Shown here: piece by piece, positions 11,638 to 20,721 of the stretch
How positions within the stretch are numbered: the first letter of the stretch is position 1
How the letters are laid out: each line of letters opens with the position of its first letter
Origin: Allolobophora icterica
Taxonomy: Eukaryota > Annelida > Clitellata > Crassiclitellata > Lumbricidae
Length of the DNA: 64,000 nt
Reading direction: 5' to 3'
Assembly: GCA_963556255.1 (NCBI GenBank)
Contig: OY744604.1
Location: forward strand, 91,981,062-92,045,061
Position numbers and translations under genes: made by a program
Notes under the pieces: model-generated
What the model saw: only the letters and a program-made list of their open reading frames with translations
Told to the model about the DNA's origin: nothing
Databases searched by the model: none

Positions 11638-11950
11638 TGAAACAATGAACGGTAAATAGGCGTAGTACATAGAAGACAAGTGAAGTTGATAGAACTATTG
11701 TCGACAGAGAGGAAGTGTTGACATTTTGGTGGCAACAGCGGCGGGATTGAAAAATACACGATATCGCCAAAGGTGAGATAGAAAATTCACAATATCGCCG
11801 AAGATGTGATAGAAAAATCTACGACATCAGAGACTGGTGGACAAATCTACGACGGTGTATTACGACTCTAAGATATCAACGTCGGTGAGACACGATATAA
11901 AAATGTTGTTGTTTTCCAGAAACAAATATAAAAGAAATCCCGTTTGTTTA
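11638..11950. other. Unassigned spacer between LINE-A and LINE-B
   Basis: About 310 bp not matching either neighbouring LINE. It contains two similar phrases around CGATATCGCC/CAATATCGCC. The 198 aa frame that crosses its left edge is a chimera of this DNA with LINE-A and is not a gene. Confidence 0.5.
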
Positions 11951-12404
11951 TCAATTCACATAAAGTTTCTGTGGATTGGTGTTTAGTGAAGCCAGATTGG
12001 TGGGGGTTAAGAAGCGAATTTGACGAGAGGTAGTCATTTAGCCGAGAAAGGACAATTCGTCCTGTTAACTTAAATAGAAAGGAAAGATTGGAGATGGGAC
12101 GAGAGTTGGAGAGGTTTTCTTTGTCAAGGTTTGCTTTTTTTAGAAGAGAAGTGACTAGAGAGTGCTTAAAGGCCATTAGGAAGTTGCCGGTAGAGAGTGA
12201 GAGATTGATAATTTTTGTGATTACAGGAACCAGGACAGAGGCACAGTCTTTTAGAAGAGAGGTGGGGATTGGATCAAGTTCGCATTGCTTTTTAGGGAGA
12301 GAGTTTAGGAGGATTGACACTTCTGCTTCAGAGGCGGGAGAGAGAATTTGGAGCGATGACTGAGAGGTAGGAAAAGTAGGGTTGAGAGAAGGGGGTTCAT
12401 TCAT
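11868..12404 (-). pseudogene. LINE-B RT N-terminal part
   Basis: A 178 aa frame carrying LSPASEAEVSILLNSLPKK, DPIPTSLLKDC and PISNLSFL, which are the RT fingers motifs that continue LINE-B after the LINE-D insertion. It diverges from LINE-B after QSTETL near 11950, where the element is cut. Motifs A, B and C of the polymerase are absent. Confidence 0.82.
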
Positions 12405-13165
12405 TCATTCATTCATTCTGGACATTTATATAGCGCTTCTTCAAGAGACCTACTCAGAGGCGCTCCCAGCCCAGCCACGGCTAAACAGATAGGTCTTGAG
12501 TTGTCGTAAGAAAACAGGTGAATTATTTCGGGGGAAGCAGCGTAAGGATATTGGAAGACCATTCCAGGTAGACGGGCCAGCAACCGAGAAAGCTCGGCGT
12601 TGCCTGACTGCGGAGCGGGTCCGAGGGACCAATAGCTCCCCATTAGTCGCAGAGCGGAAAGCTCTGCGAGAAGCTAAGTCAGAAATCGGGCAGCAGAGTT
12701 CAGACAGGCAGGATGGGGCGCTAGCGGAGAGACACCGCCAAACTAGTGCTGCTATCCTGTAGGAGATGCGCTCAGAGGCAGGAAGCCAATGTAAGACGTC
12801 ACGCATAAAGGCAGAGACTGGGGCATATTTTGGAATGCGACCAATAAGTCTAGCAGCAGAACGAAGGACCCGGTCAAGTCGCCCCATTAGGCCCTTGGAG
12901 TGACCAACAAGGACCGAGCAACAGTGGTCAACTCTACCAGTGACAAATGCGTGAAGTAAGATTACTGCAGCATCATGGGAGAGGGACCTCAGTACAACAG
13001 GCAACTGCCGGAGCTGATAGTAACAGTTCCGAGTGACCAAGTTAACGTGCTGAGAGAGACTAAGCTCTCGATCCAGCGTAACACCTAGGTCACGAACAGT
13101 AAGGGAGAAAGTGATATGGGGAAACGTTTCAGTCAATTGGTGTAGGTCAACCCCCGCCAGCTGTC
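12400..13165 (-). mobile_element. LINE-D copy 1 nested in LINE-B
   Basis: A 5'-truncated LINE of about 750 bp, ending in (GAATGAAT)n on its own strand at 12400-12418, preceded by the tail block GCGCTATATAAATGTCC. Only thumb and C-terminal codons remain. It is nearly identical to the + strand copy at 23215-24088, so both are recent or were recently duplicated. Confidence 0.9.
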
Positions 13166-14303
13166 TATGGGGTGAATCAGTGCTGGCGGAGGTAAGGGGG
13201 TAAGTGTGTCTAGAAGAGATTGTAATGTGAAACGAAGGAATGAAATTTGTCGGAGAAAAAAATAAACAGAAGGCATGAGCAATAGAGGAGGGAATGGAGC
13301 TAGGCAGTGGGGAGGGAGATTTGCGACGGAGAAGGGTGTTAACAGCTTTCCAGAGATGTCTTGGGTTTGAGGCGCTGGAATGGTTAAGTGAAGAATAATA
13401 TTTCTTTTTGGCAGCAGCGATGAGTTTGTGGTATCTGTTGGTAGCTGATTTCAAGGTATTGAGGGCTTTAGATCTAGCTGCAGGGTCAAAAGTGTGCTGG
13501 TAGATGTGTTCGAGGCGCCTGCGGAAAGTTTTAAAAGCTTGGAGGTAGGAAGTAAACCAAGGGTTGGTGGCGTGTGAATTGGGTTTGGTCATAAGTGGCG
13601 CATGAATATCAAGGAGGTTGGAGAGTGTGGAATTGAAACAGGAAAGGAGGTCGTCAATGCAAGAGGGAGGATTGAGAACCAGTTGTGAGTCAAGGATATC
13701 TTGGATGAAGGCCTGACGGTCAGTGGACCCGGTGAGGCGGTAAGAATGGGTAGAAGGAGGATGCCGAGGAAAAGGATTGATTTCAAGGTCAGCCATGATA
13801 AGATAATGATCAGTAATGTTGAGAACAGAGTGTGATAGTTTGGGGGACCAGAGGGAAGCGTCGGAGGTGATGAGGAGATCATTCTTGATATGGGTCGGGA
13901 AGTGAACATGTTGGATGAGATTAACTGAGGACAGCAGCTTAAGGAAATCTAATGTAAGAGGGTCAGATGGATTGTCCACATGAATGTTGAAGTCGACGGT
14001 TAGTAAGAACTCATTGGGAGTAGTTGCAGCAAGAGAGAGGAGAGAGCCGAATTCATCAAGGAAGATTGAGGGTTTGAAAGAGTAGGCGGACGAGGTAGGA
14101 GGGCGATAAATATTGAAAACTGAGAGTAGGTCGGAAGCAAGTCGAAGAGTTGTGGAGGAGCATTCGAAAGAGCGGAAGGTATGCCGAGAGGAATTTAGGA
14201 CGACAGCTGGTTCACGAACCAAGAAGGCAGTGCCTCCACCAGAAATTTTTTGCAGATTTTTAGGAGGAGGTGATACGAGGGAACCTTTGCAGGGTGTAGC
14301 CAC
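12450..14303 (-). CDS. Chimeric open frame: LINE-B endonuclease + LINE-D C terminus
   Basis: A single open frame of 617 aa. Residues ~1-380 are the LINE-B endonuclease and following linker (YRPPTSSAY, TVDFNIHV, SHSVLNITDHY). From about HRQLAGVDL onward it is the thumb and C-terminal domain of LINE-D (RDLGVTLDRELSLSQH, LHWLPASERISY, WNGLPISL). The junction near 13165 is where a 5'-truncated LINE-D landed in frame. No RT palm is present, so it cannot be a working retrotransposon protein. In the endonuclease the GDFN motif reads VDFN, a substitution of a conserved Gly. Confidence 0.8.
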   Translation of the reverse strand: MATPCKGSLVSPPPKNLQKISGGGTAFLVREPAVVLNSSRHTFRSFECSSTTLRLASDLLSVFNIYRPPTSSAYSFKPSIFLDEFGSLLSLAATTPNEFLLTVDFNIHVDNPSDPLTLDFLKLLSSVNLIQHVHFPTHIKNDLLITSDASLWSPKLSHSVLNITDHYLIMADLEINPFPRHPPSTHSYRLTGSTDRQAFIQDILDSQLVLNPPSCIDDLLSCFNSTLSNLLDIHAPLMTKPNSHATNPWFTSYLQAFKTFRRRLEHIYQHTFDPAARSKALNTLKSATNRYHKLIAAAKKKYYSSLNHSSASNPRHLWKAVNTLLRRKSPSPLPSSIPSSIAHAFCLFFSPTNFIPSFHITISSRHTYPLTSASTDSPHRQLAGVDLHQLTETFPHITFSLTVRDLGVTLDRELSLSQHVNLVTRNCYYQLRQLPVVLRSLSHDAAVILLHAFVTGRVDHCCSVLVGHSKGLMGRLDRVLRSAARLIGRIPKYAPVSAFMRDVLHWLPASERISYRIAALVWRCLSASAPSCLSELCCPISDLASRRAFRSATNGELLVPRTRSAVRQRRAFSVAGPSTWNGLPISLRCFPRNNSPVFLRQLKTYLFSRGWAGSASE

Positions 14304-14404
14304 GAGGAGTGCAATCAGAGGATGAGGTCCAGAGGACGAAGTAGAGATCCATGTTTCTTGAAGGGCAATGAAACCAGGAGGACGGCAACAGGTGACAAAA
14401 TCAT

Positions 14405-14917
14405 TTAGGGCGATGAAGTTTTTGGGTTGAGAAAAGACCGAATATTTAGGGGGAAAAGTAGAAATTTCTTGTTGGAGGACCCGGATTTATGAAGTGAAGA
14501 ATGCTTGCTGGGACCAGGATTTGTTTTGATGTTACCGGAAAGCAGGAGAGTGAGCAAGATTTGTCGGGAGTTTATGGCAGAAATATGAATTTTGGGACGG
14601 CGAGTGATGATGATAAATGAAGCGGAAGGAATGGTGTTGAAATGAGAATACTGTACAGTGGCGGTTGGTAGTTCAGAATTGGGGCACGAGAGGTGTTTAG
14701 GTCCGATGGGATTTAGAGAGAGACGGATGAACAAAACTAACAGGAATGTTGAGACAAAGGTAGGCATTGTGAAATTTTCAAAATGGCCGAAGACGCAAAG
14801 GCGAACACGAGCGTCTCGCGGCAGATTAAAATTAAGTTGAGGAGTTTTAGAGACAGTTTTGGTTATTTTAAATGAAATAGTATGGATTTGACCTGATATC
14901 CTGAGAAAAAGAACCAA
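14405..14917 (-). pseudogene. LINE-B N-terminal region with 2A-like motif
   Basis: A 170 aa frame. After a hydrophobic stretch (FVSTFLLVLFIRLSL) it contains LLLSGNIKTNPGP at about residues 125-137, then the start of the endonuclease region. NPGP-ending peptides of the form DxExNPGP are known in several invertebrate APE-type LINEs, where they act as 2A ribosome-skipping or signal-like sequences. Here the usual D and E are N and K, so activity is doubtful. The frame breaks before the endonuclease frame at 14303. Confidence 0.75.
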
Positions 14918-15030
14918 AAAGAGAATTAAACCAAAAACGAGGACGATGGAAAATAAGAAATTTGTTGAAAAGTCAACATAACACTCAGACAGCTGTACTG
15001 GTGCCCTAGTCCATGTATTATTAGATTCAG

Positions 15031-15165
15031 TAAGTAGGTGTCCCTACTAGCGGGAGTCATCCGTACAGGGCCTACCTTTGCGACCATCTTCAATTGTTTT
15101 CTCAGTGTGTACTGCTTGCTGCTTGTTATATTTTGGTTTCAATAAAGAAAAATTTTATGTTATGT
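15031..15165 (+). mobile_element. LINE-A 3' UTR fragment
   Basis: This piece matches the reverse complement of the LINE-A 3' UTR (around 6510-6610): TAGGTGTCCCTA, GCGGGAGT, GGGCCTACC, TTGGTTTCAATAAAG. It is a very short, 5'-truncated + strand insertion. Confidence 0.75.
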
Positions 15166-15171
15166 TAAGTG

Positions 15172-15332
15172 ATAGTCGGGTTCTGTTCCCAGCCAAAATC
15201 CATAGGCTTCCCGGATACTCGTGCTGCTCCAGTGGTGTTTGCTGATGAAGGGTATTTGACGTTTGAGTGACGGGTAGGCAGACCTTCTAGAAGCCAAAAA
15301 AAGCATTGACTAGTTAATAGCTTTCTGGAGTT
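15172..15332 (+). repeat. Intronic duplicate, copy 2
   Basis: Partner of 5825-5998, located just upstream of the CUB 2 first exon. See that entry for the shared blocks. Confidence 0.65.
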
Positions 15333-15552
15333 TGCCGTTTAAATCAATAAAGCCAGGATTAAGAAAATTAGGAACTCGATTTATTTAATTGTAACCATTT
15401 ATCGTGTACATAGAGCCGCGAGTGATGCATGTAGCTCTCTCAGTTCAGCTCCAATTGAGCATGATATACATTGTGCATAAAAATGTTCCACGTAGGTTTT
15501 TAAAGTCTCTATGTGACTGCACGAAGTCTGAATTTTATAAAATTGAATGCAG

Positions 15553-15732
15553 GTTGCGGAAATACGGTATACAATGATTCCAGCGGATATGTGATGTCTC
15601 CGGATTTTTACACGTATGACAGCGGACACAATCAGAACTGCTCCAACATCATCTGGGCTACACAGCGAAGCACGTTCTACCTCTACTTTGAGCATTTCAG
15701 CCTAGATCAATCCTGTTTAAAGACCTCGCTGG

Positions 15733-15734
<2 letters not shown>
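15553..15734 (+). CDS. CUB domain 2, first exon
   Basis: The exon follows acceptor TTGAATGCAG and ends before GTATAT. It encodes the first half of CUB 2: GCGNTVYNDSSGYVMSPDF, then second Cys (NQNCSNIIW), a hydrophobic FYLYFEHFSL strand and QSCLKTSLE. Entry is phase 1 and exit phase 0, the same split as CUB 1, so the two domains arose by exon-pair duplication. The acidic Ca2+-site segment is less clear than in CUB 1. An (AT)n array starts at the donor site. Confidence 0.82.

Positions 15735-15768
<34 letters not shown>
15735..15768. repeat. (TA)n microsatellite at donor site
   Basis: GTATATAT... begins exactly at the CUB 2 exon 1 donor, so length changes here could affect splicing. The expanded donor still starts with GT. 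Confidence 0.9.
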
Positions 15769-15772
<4 letters not shown>

Positions 15773-16538
15773 TTCACAATTGTGGTTTAAACTTACTGGC
15801 CTTTGCTGTTGAATTCCATAACGTGGGTGTTATACTACTTTATCTTTGTTTTTCATGACTACCAATAATGAGCTGTTCAATGTTCATGAGCCATTGTTTT
15901 CGAGTCAAAGGTAACATTACACCTGTCAGAATCCCGTACATACCTCGCACAACTTAGGCATTACCAGAGTCATTCTATGTACAAGATGCTACATCGAGTT
16001 GAACATGGAGTTCAATACACTAGGCCTACATATAGAAGCAGAGCCATTGTAAAAAAAAAATATATAAATATAAATTTAAGATTAATGGTAATTCGACACT
16101 ATGTTCCGACTGACTTCCTACCAATGAGCGTATGACGAATGCCTTATCATGATGGTACACAACGTAAAGCAAATCATTGATGCAGTAGATCAAGGTATTC
16201 ACTGGAAAAGGTTCGTGTGATGTAATGTAACAAAGCATTTACATATCGACTTTCTGGAAGTTTCCAATAGCGATTCATACGCGGCAGTCTAACGCATTTA
16301 AACAAGTGGGGCTAAAGTAAGAAGAAAATGTGTATTGAGCTGAATCAGTTGTAGCAGAGCGTAACAAGTAGCGGAAGATTATTCCAAGAGCCCGATGTAC
16401 GAGAAAACTCTCTTTGCAGTAGAAGGATGTTCGAAAGAGAGAAACATTATTTAAGTCACACAATGTTCGATTAGACTAAAGTTAAACAATTAAAGACAGA
16501 TTAGGACAATAGAATCTGTATGCTCATTCTTATCCTAG

Positions 16539-16713
16539 ATAAGATGCTTAGACAACGCCGAATATGGTCCGTATACATATTGTGGAACATATGCTACTCC
16601 GGTAAACATGTACATCGACCGATGCAGTCAAGTTCTTCTGTTGTTCTACAATGATGATGGCTACAGTATCCAGGAAGGATTCAAAATCCAGTACAGCGTC
16701 TACCCGGATGGAG
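16539..16713 (+). CDS. CUB domain 2, second exon
   Basis: The exon follows acceptor CTTATCCTAG; the downstream AG at 16551 would give the wrong frame. It encodes the second half of CUB 2: IRCLDNAEYGPYTYCGTY with the Cys motif YCG, RCSQVLLLF, then GFKIQYSVYPDG, the closing GFxxxY strand. Entry is phase 0 and exit phase 1 before GTCGGT, a weak but GT donor. Its exit phase fits the linker exon at 43254, which would make an intron of 26.5 kb filled with mobile elements. Confidence 0.8.
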
Positions 16714-17160
16714 GTCGGTGACAACGGTTTTTTAAATATATTGCAATGCCTTTCAGAGGGATTTGGCGCTGTATTACGTGTCAGTCTAAAATTATATTCA
16801 TGCATGCATACATGATAATGCAATGTGTATTTATATATTATATAAATGCACATTACATGCATAATGTTCACACATACGTACATAACTATATACATGCATA
16901 TAATATTATGCATATATCTAAGTATGCACGTATGTACGTGTGTACGTATGTATATACTCAGTGTTTTTTTTCTGCCGTAACGCTCTGGAACGGCGTTCAG
17001 GCAGCCTTTTTCAGATACTAGAAATAATTTAGATTTTTAAATAAAAGAATAGTTTAGTTATTTTAATTTAATGTGACGTCAAACATTTTCTAGGCAGGGT
17101 CTCACCGAGACCCTTCCCAAACCCCAGCCTCGTTTTTTCTCGGGCTTCACCCTCGATTTA
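16714..17160. other. Intron with ACGT/CATA-rich simple sequence
   Basis: Contains CATGCATA and TACGTACGTAT-like alternating sequence at 16795-16960. No coding exon is seen. Confidence 0.5.
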
Positions 17161-17164
17161 GCCC

Positions 17165-18130
17165 TTACATAATTGTTCAGATTCATTCATTCATTTTGAT
17201 AATTTATATAGCACCTCTACAAGAAACCTACTCAGAGGTGCTCCCAGTCCAGCAACGGTTAATAAGAGAAGTCATAAGGAGACGGTAGAAAACAGGTGAA
17301 CTTCCTCGTGGAAATAGGCGCAAAGAAGGTGGGAGCCCATTCCACATAGAGGGGCCATCCACTAAGAAGCCACGACGCTGTTTAACTGAGGAGCGGGACC
17401 GAGGAACCAACAGCTCACCCCCAGTTGCAGAACGTAGAACTCGACGGGGCATTAGGCCAGAGAGCGGACAGCAGAGATCAGATAGGTAAGACGGAGCTTC
17501 ACCAAAGAGAGACCGCCAAACAAGAGAAGCAATCCTATAGGAGATGCGCTGCGAGGCAGGAAGCCAATGCAGGATATCACGCATAAAAGTTGAAACTGGT
17601 GCATACTTTGGGATATGGGCAATGAGCCGAGCGGCAGAGCGAAGAACCCGGTCAAGCCGCCCAATTAGAGTCAAAGGATGTCCAGTGAGAACAGAGCAGC
17701 AATAGTCAACTCTACTGAAGATGAAAGCGTGAACAAGGATCACCGCCGCATCATAAGAAAGGGACCGCATTACAACACGCAATTGCCGGAGCTTGTAGTA
17801 GCAACTCCGGGTGACCAAAACATGCTGAGAAAAAGTAAGCTCTTGGTCAATTCTTACAACCAGATCCCGGATAGTGAGCGAAAAGGAGACAATGGGAAAG
17901 GCCTCTGCTAACAAGTGCAGGTCAACCTTTGTCAACTGTTTGCGACCACCAAGCCAAAAAACTGAGTTTTAGATGGGTTCAGCAGTAACCGATTAGAAGC
18001 CATCCATCCAGAAAGGGTGTCACTGGCATGGCACATCAGGCCGACAGAAGCAGCTGCCTCTCTGGGATGGCAATGGATGTATGCTTGACTTTGCTTGTAT
18101 GTAATCAGCATAGAGGTGATGTAGTAGCAG
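17165..18130 (-). mobile_element. LINE-D family copy 2, diverged and 5'-truncated
   Basis: A minus-strand LINE with the same tail (CAAAATGAATGAATG side at 17180-17200, block AGCACCTCTACAAGAAACC) but clearly older than copies 1 and 3. A 235 aa frame at 17228-17935 covers thumb and C-terminal domains (RDLVVRIDQELTFSQH, LHWLPASQRISY, WNGLPPSL). Upstream codons up to about 18130 include WMASNRLLLNPSKTQF, the palm end. It is not autonomous. Confidence 0.88.
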
Positions 18131-18258
18131 ATCTGGAATCTTTACTTCTACAAGAAAAGCACTGCATATACTATTCATATGTATGATATGTATATGATGT
18201 ATGTATAAATTCCGCACGCATAATTAATTGCACCAAATTGCGTACGTATTCATTACCG

Positions 18259-18282
18259 TATATATATATATATATATATATA
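18259..18282. repeat. (TA)n microsatellite
   Basis: A pure TA array just before the hairpin array. Confidence 0.9.
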
Positions 18283-18294
18283 AACAGGTCTGTA

Positions 18295-18760
18295 TCAAAA
18301 GACGGGGGAAGCAGACCCCGTAGATGTTCGTTTCGATATATACTGGAAAGACCGGTGGATGTCTGGTTTGATATATACGGGAGAAAAGACCGATCGTGAG
18401 AGATAAAGGCTCACAGGTCTGTGTCGGTAAAGTCCGGGGAAGGCGACCCCGGCAGTTCCGTTCGATAGATAGACGGGAAAGGTCCCGTCGGTGTCTGGTT
18501 CGCTGGTGACCGTACGATAGTCCGGGAAAGACCCTGGCGGTTCCGTTCGATAAAGACTGGGAAGCAGACCCAGTCGGTGGCCGCTCGATATACACGGGTA
18601 AGGACCCGGGCGGTAGCAGCCAGAGAGATACGCGGGCAAAGTCCCGCTGTTGACAGTCAGAGATACACGGGCAAAGCCCGGTGGTACCCGTCAGAGATAC
18701 GCGGGCAAAGACCCGGTGTTGACCGTCAGATATACACGGCCAAAACCCGATTGTGGGAGT
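18295..18760. repeat. Array of about eleven short hairpins
   Basis: A tandem series of imperfect 36-50 nt units, each with a G-rich arm, a short purine loop and a C-rich arm. Clear stems: 18302-18307/18316-18321, 18434-18439/18447-18452, 18472-18478/18483-18489, 18555-18561/18569-18575, 18595-18599/18604-18608, 18632-18636/18643-18647, 18668-18672/18676-18680. Stem sequences differ between units yet stay paired (for example GACGGGA with TCCCGTC, GACTGGG with CCCAGTC, GCGGG with CCCGC). Units are spaced by GTTCGATA-like or GTCAGATA-like phrases. Function and origin unknown; it may belong to a structured RNA or to a mobile-element end. Confidence 0.7.
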
Positions 18761-19318
18761 TTAACGGGCTGAACAAACCTCGGGGAGAGACCGATCGTGA
18801 GAGATATAGAAAACACAGGTCTGTATCGGTAAAGTGGGGAGAAACATTCCGTTGGCGACGTCCGGTGAAGTACCGGAGCGATCTTGTGAAATTGTTCGAT
18901 AACATTGGGAAACTACCGGTAAATTTTCTATTCGCGGTCACCGCGTTTGGTTCCCTTGCGGTCATAGTTACTCCCGCGGTTTACCGGCAAATATCCGTCC
19001 GGGAGACCAACCGGACGATCCGACCGTTGTCTGTTCCGGTGTTCGGGAAAGCTCCCACACGGGGGAAAAATACACAGGTCTGCGTGCAATTGTGGGGTAA
19101 AGTTACTGATATTTACCCAGAGATACCATTTACTGAGAAACGAAGCATACGAGTCTGTGCGCTCCCGGGAAAAGACACAACTGTTACGTTCTCTATTGAA
19201 TTCAGAGAGTCAGGTTCAAGAGATACGGCTTGTGGAGTAAGGGCCCACTCTTCTGCTCAGGTCTCAAGACAGACTAATTCTGAATAGTGGGAGGATAACA
19301 GGTTGTGTAAACCGGAAA
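18761..19318. other. Unassigned GC-richer DNA downstream of hairpin array
   Basis: It repeats phrases from the hairpin zone: GACCGATCGTGAGAGATA at 18389 recurs at 18790, and ACAGGTCTG occurs at 18285, 18413, 18813 and 19074. A 236 aa frame crosses it, but its composition follows the repeats and I do not accept it as a gene. Confidence 0.5.
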
Positions 19319-19830
19319 GAGATCAGACCAAGATATTCGGTTCGGGTATTCGGGTACCCAGGTCCGAAAGAGACACGTCCGCTTTACTAGCGAAATCCAG
19401 CTAGTCAGAGTTCCAGGGTGAAGTGTACGAGAGTCCCAGGTAAAAGGGACATTAAGTCAGACCAAGAGTAAACGATACGTGAACGTTTGGGTAGTCGGGT
19501 AACCAGGTTAGGAAGAGACACGTCTGCGTTTTCCTAGCCGAAGCTCATCTAGCCAGAGTCCCTAGATGAAGAGTACGCGAGATTCGGGTAAACGGTAGAA
19601 CAAATCATGCCAAGAGATTAACGTGAAAGTCCGGGTAGTCGGGTACCCAGGTTGGGAAGAGACACGTCCGCGTTTTCCTAGCTGAAGCTCAGCTAGCCAG
19701 AGTCCCAAGGTGACGTCCCCAGATGAAGTGTGCGAGGATCCCAAGTACGAAGGGATATTAAATCAGACCAAGAGAGTGATACGTGAAGTCCGGGTAAGAG
19801 TGATACGTGAAGTCCGGGTAGTCGGATACC
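19319..19830. repeat. Tandem repeat, unit about 135-152 bp
   Basis: Units begin at about 19319, 19454, 19602 and 19754 with (A)TCAGACCAAGAG-like sequence, followed by GTCGGGTACCCAGGT, AAGAGACACGTCCG, CTAGCxGAAGCTCAGCTAGCC and AGAGTCCC. The third and fourth units contain partial internal duplications (AAGTCCGGGTA twice near 19790-19820). No coding content. Confidence 0.8.
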
Positions 19831-20721
19831 CTGGTATAAACATATGTGCTTGTCGTAACACACAGCTCTGAGAACTGACTGAAGTGCGAGGCTGGGCCCC
19901 CTCGTGCGTAGGTCGGGACGAAGTTCTGTGTGTAGATAGGAAGGTTATAGAGAGAGGACCTTCACTATCAGTGTGCCATAGATGCCCTTACCGTTATCTT
20001 TCGAAGCAGAATTTATCACGGTGTTGGTCGACAATTGCCAACACAGAGGACGGGTAAGGAAACTTATCCGTAAATTGTGGTGCATGACAATATAGGTGTG
20101 AGGCCGGTATGCCCTGCACGGATATGGAGCGAGAGATACGTACGGTGGGAAGACGTATGGACAGGTGCCTAGACGACATGACGAAGATGAGTTGCCAAAT
20201 AGACCGGTGTCTAGGACGATTCGACGTAGAGGCTTGTCACGTGTACTCCTTGTTCCCGATACTTAGAAAACGTTTGGTGTCCCTTATAAATGGCGATAGT
20301 TAAAGAGTCACGAGATGTTTAATGGTACGTCAAGGTTTAGATCAGGTGGAGAGTTGGAGGAAGCCCGTAGCTAAGAAGGCACATAAAAGAGGAAGACTCC
20401 TGCTGGTTAGAGAACGAACCCTGTTCTGAAGGACGGCCATCCTGCAGGACGTTGCCCATCCGGCGACCGCGGAAGAAGCAGAGTCAGACCGAGAGACAGA
20501 ACTTTTTAGTGTTGCCTTTCTTAAGCTGCCAATCCTGAATCTCCTCTGATAGTAACGTTCACTATGGGCAGAGATAGAGAACAGCCATTTTACGTTGGAA
20601 GTACACAAGGCAGTGACTCGGGTGGCTCAAGACGGTCAGTGGGCTGGAGTCACCACCACCACAGGAAACCCGTCCGGCGCAACGAGAGTGCAGGCGTCCG
20701 GGCGGGCGCAGAACGCCACAT
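19831..20721. other. Unassigned region, small ORFs only
   Basis: I see no recognised gene. A 64 aa + strand frame at 20109-20303 starts MPCTDMEREIRTVGRRMDRC and contains Cys-spaced repeats (RCLDDM, RCLGRF). It could be a short retroelement gag-like piece or chance. The stretch has the same GC-richer character as the hairpin zone and may be part of the same unknown element. Confidence 0.4.

Larger units (their letters stand above)
11950..14993 (-). mobile_element. LINE-B copy 1, interrupted by LINE-D
   Basis: A minus-strand L2/CR1-group LINE: 5' UTR near 14920-14993, N-terminal region with a 2A-like motif, endonuclease, then RT start, cut off near 11950. Its sequence matches the + strand copy at 25.7 kb including the 5' UTR. 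LINE-D (12400-13165) is inserted between the endonuclease C terminus and the RT N terminus. Confidence 0.88.

Noticed and set aside
12496..12762. 88 aa frame antisense to LINE-D (and its twin at 23729-23995)
   Set aside because: It is the reverse strand of LINE-D C-terminal codons.
18300..18760. CRISPR array
   Set aside because: Spacing is regular-ish, but units are all diverged, spacers are not unique, and the genome is eukaryotic.
18577..19287. 236 aa open frame as a gene
   Set aside because: Its first third mirrors the hairpin units, there is no domain, and composition follows DNA repeats.
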